This document shows, piece after piece, positions 58,239-64,000 of a DNA stretch of 64,000 nt; the first letter of the stretch is position 1; every line of letters starts with the position of its first letter. This DNA comes from Frateuria defendens (GTDB taxonomy: Bacteria; Pseudomonadota; Gammaproteobacteria; Xanthomonadales; Rhodanobacteraceae). The stretch spans positions 51,794 through 115,793 of the forward strand of contig NZ_LFQR01000030.1 of NCBI RefSeq assembly GCF_001182895.1, given 5' to 3'. A program made the translations under genes and the position numbers. The notes below the pieces were generated by a model. That model did no database searches, was not told the DNA's origin, and was given only the letters and a program-made list of their open reading frames with translations.

Positions 58239-60329
58239 TCAGGACGCTGCCGGCGGCTCTTCCGTCGGCAGGGCGGCCGCATCCTTGGCCAGCGCCGGAT
58301 GCTCCCAGCCGCTCTTGGGCGAGAAGCGCTCGCCGTAGCGCTGCGCCAGCTTCTCCAGGCGCTCCTTCACCGCGGCCACGCCCTCGCTGCGCAGGTACTG
58401 GAGCGGGCCGCCGCGGAACGGCGCGAAGCCGGTGCCGAAGATCACGCCGGCATCCAGCAGGTCGGCATCGTCGACCACGCCGTCGGCCAGGCAGGCCACC
58501 GCCTCGTTCACCATCGGCAGGATCATGCGATCCTGCAGGTCCGGCGGCGGCGCGTAGTCGGGATCGACCTCCGGCTTCTTGGGCTTGCCGTCTTCCCAGG
58601 TGTAGAGGCCCTGGCCGTCTTTCTTGCCGCGCTTGCCGGCCTCGAGCTTGTCCTCGATGCCGGGCGGCAGTTCCAGGCCGAGGAAGGGGGCCAGTTCCTT
58701 GCCCACCGAGGCGCACACGTCCAGGCCCACGGTGTCGGCCAGCTCGATCGGGCCCATCGGCATGCCGAACTTCTTCGCCTCCCGGTCCAGCACCGGGCCG
58801 GGCACGCCTTCGCTGTACAGGCGCATCGACTCCAGGAGGTAGGGCATCAGGATGCGGTTGACCAGGAAGCCGGGCGTGCCCTTGACCGCCACGGGGATCT
58901 TGCCGATCGCCTTGCAGAAGGCCAGCGCGCGCTTCTCGATGGCCGGGTCGAGCCCCTCGTGGCGCACCACCTCGACCAGTGGCATCTGCGCCACCGGGTT
59001 GAAGAAGTGCAGGCCGAGAAAGCGCTGCGGCGCCTTGAGCCCCTGCCGCAGTTCGTCGAGCGGAATACTGGAGGTGTTGGTGGCGAGGATTTCCTCGGCC
59101 TGGAACTGCGGCTCGATGCGCGCATACAGCTCGCGCTTGGCCTCGGCGTTCTCGAAGATGGCCTCGATGGCGAGGTCCGCCGTGGCCACGCCGGCGCCTT
59201 CCACGTCGGCACGCAGGCGGCGCGCGGTGGCTTCCACTTTCTCCGGCGTCTTGAGCTTCTTCTCGTAGAACTGCCGCGCGCGGTCCAGTGCGGGCTGGAC
59301 GAACTTCAGCTCGCGGTCCTGCAGGGTGACGTCGAAGCCCTTGAAGGCGGCCCAGGCGGCGATGTCGCCGCCCATCACGCCGGCGCCCACCACGTGCACG
59401 CGGCGGATGCCGTGCTCGATGCCGCCGCCCTGGCCCTTGAGCCGCTCCTGCAAGAGGAACACGCGGATCAGGTTGTGCGCGGTGGCGGTCTGCGCCAGCT
59501 TCGCCACCGAGCGGGCTTCGAGCTTCAGCCGCTGCTGGATGTTGCCGCCGCCGCGCCGCCACACGTCGATGAGGGCGAACGGCGCCGGGTAGTGTTCCTT
59601 GCGCACCTTGGCCGCGGTCTGCTTGAACACCATCGGCGCCAGCGCCTGCCGCACCGGCCACAGGTTGGTGGCCCAGGCCTTCAGGCGCCGCGCCGCGGGG
59701 CGCGGCTGCGGGCGGCGCAGCAGGGCGCGCGCCTCGGCCAGCAGTTCCTCGGGACGGGCCAGCCGGTCCACCACGCCCAGCGCCAGCGCGCGGCGGGCCG
59801 ACAGCGGGCGGCCGGTGAGCATGATGGCCAGCGCGTCGGGCGCGCCGATCAACCGCGGCAGGCGCGCGCTGCCGCCCCAGCCGGGATGGATGCCGAGCAT
59901 CACTTCCGGCAGGCCGATGCGGGTCTTCTCGTCGTCGGCCGCGATGCGCTGGCGGCAGGCCAGGATCAGCTCGGTGCCGCCGCCCATGCAGGCGCCGTGC
60001 ACGGCGGCGACCGTGGGGCAGGGCAGCCGCGCCAGTGCCTCGAAGATGCGCTGGCCGTTCTCGATGTTCTCCAGCACCGTGCCGGCCTGGGCGTAGGTCA
60101 CGAACTCCTTGATGTCGGCCCCGACCGCGAAGCCGGTGGGCTTGGCCGAATGCACGACCACGCCGGCGGGCTGCTCGATCGCCAGGCGCTCCACGATCTG
60201 GCCGAGTTCGTCCAGCACCTCGCGCGAGAAGGCGTTGACGCCGCTGCCGGCGCGGTCGAGCGTGAGGGTGACGATGCCGCTCTCGTCCGCGCTGGTTTTC
60301 CAGTGGTTGAAGCGCAGTCCTTCGAACAT
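58239..60329 (-). CDS. Fatty-acid oxidation multifunctional enzyme (enoyl-CoA hydratase / 3-hydroxyacyl-CoA dehydrogenase)
   Basis: 696 residues. The crotonase domain (about 1-190) has GFAVGADIKEF, the oxyanion loop ACMGGGTELILAC and LPEVMLGIHPGWGGSARLPRLIG with the catalytic Glu residues. The dehydrogenase part (from about 310) has the NAD site VVGAGVMGGDIAAWAA, catalytic His in LHFFNPVAQMPLVEVV, and two C-terminal 3HCDH domains (PGFLVNRILMPYLLES). FadJ/FadB type; a separate thiolase partner (FadI/FadA) is not beside it, so I give no firm symbol. Single gene, leftward. Confidence 0.94.
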   Translation of the reverse strand: MFEGLRFNHWKTSADESGIVTLTLDRAGSGVNAFSREVLDELGQIVERLAIEQPAGVVVHSAKPTGFAVGADIKEFVTYAQAGTVLENIENGQRIFEALARLPCPTVAAVHGACMGGGTELILACRQRIAADDEKTRIGLPEVMLGIHPGWGGSARLPRLIGAPDALAIMLTGRPLSARRALALGVVDRLARPEELLAEARALLRRPQPRPAARRLKAWATNLWPVRQALAPMVFKQTAAKVRKEHYPAPFALIDVWRRGGGNIQQRLKLEARSVAKLAQTATAHNLIRVFLLQERLKGQGGGIEHGIRRVHVVGAGVMGGDIAAWAAFKGFDVTLQDRELKFVQPALDRARQFYEKKLKTPEKVEATARRLRADVEGAGVATADLAIEAIFENAEAKRELYARIEPQFQAEEILATNTSSIPLDELRQGLKAPQRFLGLHFFNPVAQMPLVEVVRHEGLDPAIEKRALAFCKAIGKIPVAVKGTPGFLVNRILMPYLLESMRLYSEGVPGPVLDREAKKFGMPMGPIELADTVGLDVCASVGKELAPFLGLELPPGIEDKLEAGKRGKKDGQGLYTWEDGKPKKPEVDPDYAPPPDLQDRMILPMVNEAVACLADGVVDDADLLDAGVIFGTGFAPFRGGPLQYLRSEGVAAVKERLEKLAQRYGERFSPKSGWEHPALAKDAAALPTEEPPAAS

Positions 60330-60477
60330 GGGCGCACCGGTGAGTCGGAGGGACGACGAACATACCGCTCCGTCCGGAGGAATGCGAGATGGGGGGGCGG
60401 CACGCTTTTGCCACCTGCGTCAGGTTCCCGCGGGGCCGCCTATTGCGCTTCGGGGCGGACCGCGTAACGTAGCCGCG

Positions 60478-60972
60478 ATGACGCCCTTACTGGCCTCCAC
60501 GCCGCCGCTGGCCGGCGCCGAACTCTTCGAGCGCATCCTGGGCGCCGAGGCCGGGCTGGTCGTGCTCGAGGGCTACGACGGCCAGGGCCTGATCGCCAAT
60601 TTCCGCGCCATCGCGCGGCACAGCGGGCAGGCGGTGTACCTGTGGCAGCCCGAAAACGGGCTGGGCAACCTGCGCGAGGAACACGCCCGCGTGCCGGGCT
60701 GCCAGCGTCTGGGCAGCGCGCTGCGCTACATGCAGCAGAGTATGCATTTCGGCATCTACCTGATGCAGGGGCTGGAACTGCCCTTGTCGTCCATGGACAA
60801 CGCGCTGCTGCGGCAGCTGGCGCGGGCGCCGGGCGGCCCGCTGCGGCGGGTGGTGCTGGTCGATCCGCCGGCCGCGCTGGCCGGGCACCTGGGCGACGTC
60901 GCACTGCGCCTGAAGGCGCCGGTGAACGCACCGCAGCGCCCGCGGCTGCGCGACGGGCGCTGGATCTGCTGA
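60478..60972 (+). CDS. Unrecognised protein with a degenerate P-loop-like ATPase pattern
   Basis: 164 residues. A hydrophobic strand is followed by a Gly loop, GLVVLEGYDGQGLIANFRAIARHSG (residues 26-50), where G-x2-G-x-G stands in the place of a Walker A but lacks the GK[ST]. Later LRRVVLVDPPAAL (about 121-133) looks like a Walker B strand. The whole resembles a RecA/KaiC-type core that has lost ATP binding, but I cannot name a family. It ends eight bases before a GGDEF-EAL gene, so the two are likely co-transcribed and may work together. No clear ribosome binding site is seen. Confidence 0.7.
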   Translation: MTPLLASTPPLAGAELFERILGAEAGLVVLEGYDGQGLIANFRAIARHSGQAVYLWQPENGLGNLREEHARVPGCQRLGSALRYMQQSMHFGIYLMQGLELPLSSMDNALLRQLARAPGGPLRRVVLVDPPAALAGHLGDVALRLKAPVNAPQRPRLRDGRWIC

Positions 60973-60980
60973 GCGCGCCG

Positions 60981-63509
60981 ATGGATGCCGGCATCCTGAT
61001 CGTGGCGGCGCAGCGGGATCTTCGCCGCGCCCTGTTCGACGCGCTCGACCGCGCCGGCCACCCGCCCACTCACACCGCGCGCGGACTGCCGCATGCTGGC
61101 ATCCTGCTGGATGGCGGCGCGCCGCTGAACCTGGTGGTGGCGGTCTTCGACCGCGACGCGGCGGGCGCGCGCGACTTCTGCGAGCGACTGCGGCGCATCC
61201 CGGCCTGCGCCGAGGCCGCGTTGATCGCGGTGCTGGCGCCGGAGGCCACGCTGCAGCCGACGGAGTTGCCGCCGGGCGTCTCCGACTGGCTGCACGCGGG
61301 CCAGGTCGACACCGATCTGGTGCCGCGCTGGCGGCGCCTGCAGCCGGCCGTCGCGGCGACGCCGGCGGGAAGCGACCCGTACCGCTTTGCCTTCGAGGAG
61401 GACGACAGCGAGTGGCTGATCGTCGATCCGCGCACCGGCGGCCTGCTGGAGGCGAGCCCGGCGGTAGCGCGCAACAGCCAGCTCGATGCCAGGCAGCTGC
61501 TCAAGCTGCCGCTGCACGAGGTGGTCGTCTTCGAAGGCATCACCGCCGAGCACGTGCTGGAACATCCCGGTCGCCAATGGCATCCCTGCCAGCGGCGCAC
61601 CCGCTACGGCGTGGACACCGGCCAGGCCAGCGCGCGGCCGGTGTCCCATGGCGGCCGCGACGCGGTGGCGCTGCTGTTCCGCAGCGACCGCGCCGACCTG
61701 CGCGCCGAGGCCGCGCTCGGCCTGCTGGCGCGCATGTTCGGCACCGGCGGCGGGCTGGACATGCACAAGCTGGTGGCGCGCCTGCTGCTCGACGAGCTGG
61801 TCCTGGACTATCTGGCACTGTGGTCGGCGCACCCGGAGGCGCAGGGCGCGCCGACCCTGCTGACCCAGCTGTGGCGGGGCGATGCGGCACCGATTCCGGT
61901 GTATGCGCAGCAGAGCTCGCTGCGGCTGGTGCTGGACGGCCGCACCATGCTCCATCCGCTCGACGCGCAGCGCCTGGCCGCGGTCGACCCCTTGCTGGAA
62001 CAGCTGAAGCTGGTCGGCTTCGCCGGCCTGCCGCTGCTCGACGAGCGGCGCACGGTGATCGGCGCGCTGCTGGTCGGGCGGCGCGCGCCGCTGGGCGAGA
62101 TGGCGATCATCGAGCCGGTGCTGCGCTGCGCCGCGGCACGCTTCGCCCACACGCTGGAACTGCGCCGCACGCGCGAGCAGGGCCGCGCCGAGGGCCTGAT
62201 CGACGCGCTCACCGGCCTGCCGAACCGGCTGCTGTTCAACGACCGCCTCGACACCATCCTGCGCGAGGCGCGCCGCACCGGCGAGAGCTTCGCGCTGCTG
62301 TTCGTCGACCTCGACCGCTTCAAGCAGATCAACGACAGCTATGGCCATGCAGCGGGCGACCAGGTGCTGCGCGAAGTCACCCGGCGGCTCACTGGCAGCA
62401 TCCGCGCCTCCGACACGGTGGCCCGCTACGCCGGCGACGAGTTCATCGTGGTGCTGCGCCACGTGGTGAAGAGCGAGGACGTGCTGCGCGTGGCGGAGAA
62501 GATCGTGCAGGTGATGGAGGCGCCGCTGACGCTCGACGGCACGCCGCCGCTCCAGGTCACCACCTCGATCGGCATCAGCTTCTATCCCGACGACGCCGCC
62601 GACGCGGACACCCTGCTCAAGCACGCCGACCAGGCGATGTACGCGGCCAAGCACCACGGGCGCAACAACTTCCAGCTGTACGAGGTGGCGCCCGAACAGG
62701 TCCAGCGGCAGGACGTGGCGATGCGCACGCGCCTGCGCCACGCCCTGCACAACAACGAGCTGCGCGTGGTGTACCAGCCCCAGGTGGACGCGGCCAGCGA
62801 GGACATCGTGGGCATGGAGGCGCTGGTGCGCTGGGAGTCGCCCGAGCTCGGCCCGGTGAGCCCCGGCGTGTTCATCCCGCTGGCCGAGGAGACCGGGCTG
62901 ATCGTCGCCATCGGCGAGTGGGTGCTGCGCACCGCCTGCCAGCAGGCGCAGGAATGGGAGCGCCGCTACGGCCTGCGCCTGCGGCTGGGCGTGAACCTCT
63001 CGGCCCTGCAGCTGATGGAGGCGGACCTCCTCGACGCGGTGGGCGAGGCGCTGCGCGGGACGGGGCTCGATCCCGCGCTGCTGGAGCTGGAGGTCACCGA
63101 AAGCATCAGCATCAAGGCCGTGCCCAACCTGGTGGACAACCTGCATGGGCTGCACCGGCTCGGCTGCCGCATCGCCATCGACGATTTCGGCACCGGCGCC
63201 GCCTCGCTGGACTACCTGCGCAAGCTGCCCGCCGACCGCATCAAGATCGACCAGAGCTTCGTGCGCAACATCGGCATCGACCCGGACGACGAGGCGATCG
63301 TGCGCGCCACCATCGAGATGGCGCACCGGCTCAACCGCAGCGTGGTGGCCGAGGGGGTGGAGATCGAGCAGCACCTGCAGTTCCTGCGCGCCAACCAGTG
63401 CGACGAGCTGCAGGGCTACCTGTTCTGCCGCCCGCTGCCGCCGGCCAGCTTCGACCGCCTGCTGGCCGAACGCCAGCGCCTGCTGGCCGAGACCGCGCAG
63501 CCGGCTTGA
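60981..63509 (+). CDS. GGDEF-EAL c-di-GMP signalling protein with N-terminal receiver-like domain
   Basis: 842 residues. About 1-125 looks like a response-regulator fold (ILIVAAQRDLRRALFDALDRAG; VVAVFDRDAAGARDFCERLR) with no clear phospho-acceptor set; the middle (about 150-400) is probably a sensory PAS/GAF-like part. The GGDEF domain (about 405-565) has AGDEF at 484-488, a variant still seen in active cyclases. The EAL domain (about 585-830) has EAL at 613-615, NLSALQL, EVTES, IDDFGTG and the final QGYLFCRPLP, so it should be an active phosphodiesterase. No membrane segments, so cytosolic. ATG 60981 is the first in the coding-like part. Confidence 0.92.
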   Translation: MDAGILIVAAQRDLRRALFDALDRAGHPPTHTARGLPHAGILLDGGAPLNLVVAVFDRDAAGARDFCERLRRIPACAEAALIAVLAPEATLQPTELPPGVSDWLHAGQVDTDLVPRWRRLQPAVAATPAGSDPYRFAFEEDDSEWLIVDPRTGGLLEASPAVARNSQLDARQLLKLPLHEVVVFEGITAEHVLEHPGRQWHPCQRRTRYGVDTGQASARPVSHGGRDAVALLFRSDRADLRAEAALGLLARMFGTGGGLDMHKLVARLLLDELVLDYLALWSAHPEAQGAPTLLTQLWRGDAAPIPVYAQQSSLRLVLDGRTMLHPLDAQRLAAVDPLLEQLKLVGFAGLPLLDERRTVIGALLVGRRAPLGEMAIIEPVLRCAAARFAHTLELRRTREQGRAEGLIDALTGLPNRLLFNDRLDTILREARRTGESFALLFVDLDRFKQINDSYGHAAGDQVLREVTRRLTGSIRASDTVARYAGDEFIVVLRHVVKSEDVLRVAEKIVQVMEAPLTLDGTPPLQVTTSIGISFYPDDAADADTLLKHADQAMYAAKHHGRNNFQLYEVAPEQVQRQDVAMRTRLRHALHNNELRVVYQPQVDAASEDIVGMEALVRWESPELGPVSPGVFIPLAEETGLIVAIGEWVLRTACQQAQEWERRYGLRLRLGVNLSALQLMEADLLDAVGEALRGTGLDPALLELEVTESISIKAVPNLVDNLHGLHRLGCRIAIDDFGTGAASLDYLRKLPADRIKIDQSFVRNIGIDPDDEAIVRATIEMAHRLNRSVVAEGVEIEQHLQFLRANQCDELQGYLFCRPLPPASFDRLLAERQRLLAETAQPA

Positions 63510-63618
63510 GCCGCCGGCCCCGCGTCCCCACGTCTTGAGGGCGGGCCTTGAGGGCGGCGCTCTTGACGCGCGCCGGTTTTTCGCTGGAGATACGCCGCGA
63601 GAGCAGGCCGAGCGGACT

Positions 63619-63645
63619 GAACTTATCCCTGCGGCGAGGGTCTGA
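63619..63645 (+). promoter_or_regulatory. Sigma-E promoter upstream of rpoE
   Basis: GAACTT (63619-63624), exactly 16 bases, TCTGA (63641-63645), a perfect match to the envelope-stress sigma-E consensus. It lies about 65 bases before the rpoE ATG, so rpoE controls its own transcription. Confidence 0.88.
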
Positions 63646-63711
63646 CCGCATTCACATCCGGCGGAGAGCACCGGCCCCGTGGCGGCAGCAGCATTGAGGG
63701 AGACGGCCCGG

Positions 63712-64000
63712 ATGGGCGAAAACGAACTGGATGGCGCACTGGTCGAGCGGGTCCAGGGCGGTGACAAGCGGGCCTTCGACCTGCTGGTGCGCAAGTACCA
63801 GCACAAAGTGCTCGCGCTGGTCTCTCGCTACATGAGGAATCAGGCCGAATGCGAGGACGTGGCGCAGGAGGCCTTCGTGCGCGCCTGGCGCGCGATCGGC
63901 TCGTTCCGCGGCGACAGCGCCTTCTACACCTGGCTCTACAAGATCGCGGTGAACACGGCGAAGAACCACCTGGTGGCCGCCGGCCGGCGCCCGCCCGCCG
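63712..64000 (+). CDS. rpoE: Envelope-stress sigma factor RpoE/AlgU (3' part outside the window)
   Basis: 96 residues seen before the edge. LVERVQGGDKRAFDLLVRKYQHKVLALVSRYM is sigma region 2.1; DVAQEAFVRAWRAIGSFRGDSAFYTWLYKIAVNTAKNHLVA covers regions 2.2-2.4 and matches E. coli RpoE closely, including DSAFYTWLY. An AGGGAG site 10 bases upstream supports ATG 63712; a GTG 33 bases earlier is in frame. It directs RNA polymerase to envelope-stress genes, and anti-sigma genes (rseA-like) should follow outside the window. Confidence 0.96.
   Translation, partial: MGENELDGALVERVQGGDKRAFDLLVRKYQHKVLALVSRYMRNQAECEDVAQEAFVRAWRAIGSFRGDSAFYTWLYKIAVNTAKNHLVAAGRRPPA

Overview
The window is a high-GC, gene-dense piece of gammaproteobacterial chromosome. 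Gene content and residue-level motifs fit the Xanthomonadales, most likely the Rhodanobacteraceae side (Rhodanobacter/Dyella/Luteibacter-like). This placement is inferred from: a Tat-exported HiPIP, both FabV and FabI enoyl-ACP reductases, a Xaa-Pro aminopeptidase of the large three-domain type, GTAG-headed REP elements, and a surE-pcm-yqaA-nlpD run with no rpoS behind it. Nearly everything is housekeeping; I see no prophage, integrase, CRISPR array or insertion sequence.

Layout. 1-560: a lower-GC edge with a partial gene end and a small membrane protein of unknown role. 0.7-9.6 kb: a DUF6326 membrane protein, fabV, then a methionine-salvage set (mtnB-mtnD-mtnC) with a membrane-anchored C13-family cysteine peptidase directly behind it, a HiPIP, and two tandem APC amino-acid permeases. 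9.7-15 kb: a NUDIX hydrolase, 3-hydroxyanthranilate dioxygenase, parE and pepP, with two REP doublets between genes. 15.2-24.8 kb, all rightward: pyrG-kdsA-lipoprotein-membrane protein-eno-ftsB-ispD-ispF-mgtE-truD-cupin, many with ATGA stop/start overlaps. 25-28.9 kb: smrA-like gene divergent from surE-pcm-yqaA-nlpD. 29-32.3 kb: Mth938-like and yhbY leftward, rlmE-ftsH rightward.

32.4-43 kb: a five-tRNA operon (Arg, Pro, Arg, His, Lys), tRNA-Leu, then the protein quality-control block tig-clpP-clpX-lon-hupB, tRNA-Val, tRNA-Asp and ppiD. 42.4-48.2 kb: fabI, then mltD-gloB facing methyltransferase-rnhA-dnaQ, the same neighbourhood as Escherichia coli mltD-gloB-yafS-rnhA-dnaQ, and a PPM phosphatase. 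48.4-52.9 kb: tRNA-Ser, ppsA with its regulator ppsR divergent, a DUF1249 protein and a leftward tRNA-Ala-Glu-Asp operon. 53-64 kb: a CPA2 antiporter, an FkpA-like isomerase, ugd, slyX, a DUF2058 protein, a FadJ/FadB-type multifunctional enzyme, an unrecognised 164-residue protein, a GGDEF-EAL protein, and the start of rpoE/algU behind a textbook sigma-E promoter.

The best leads for something undescribed are: an identical 14-bp palindrome TTTGGACGTCCAAA both at the mtnB start and just upstream of the tRNA operon; the caspase-fold (C13) peptidase joined to methionine salvage; a P-loop-degenerate ATPase-like protein next to a GGDEF-EAL protein; and an intergenic 17-bp inverted repeat after the HiPIP gene. 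No region convincingly encodes a new multi-gene system. All family assignments come from reading motifs in the translations, not from database searches.
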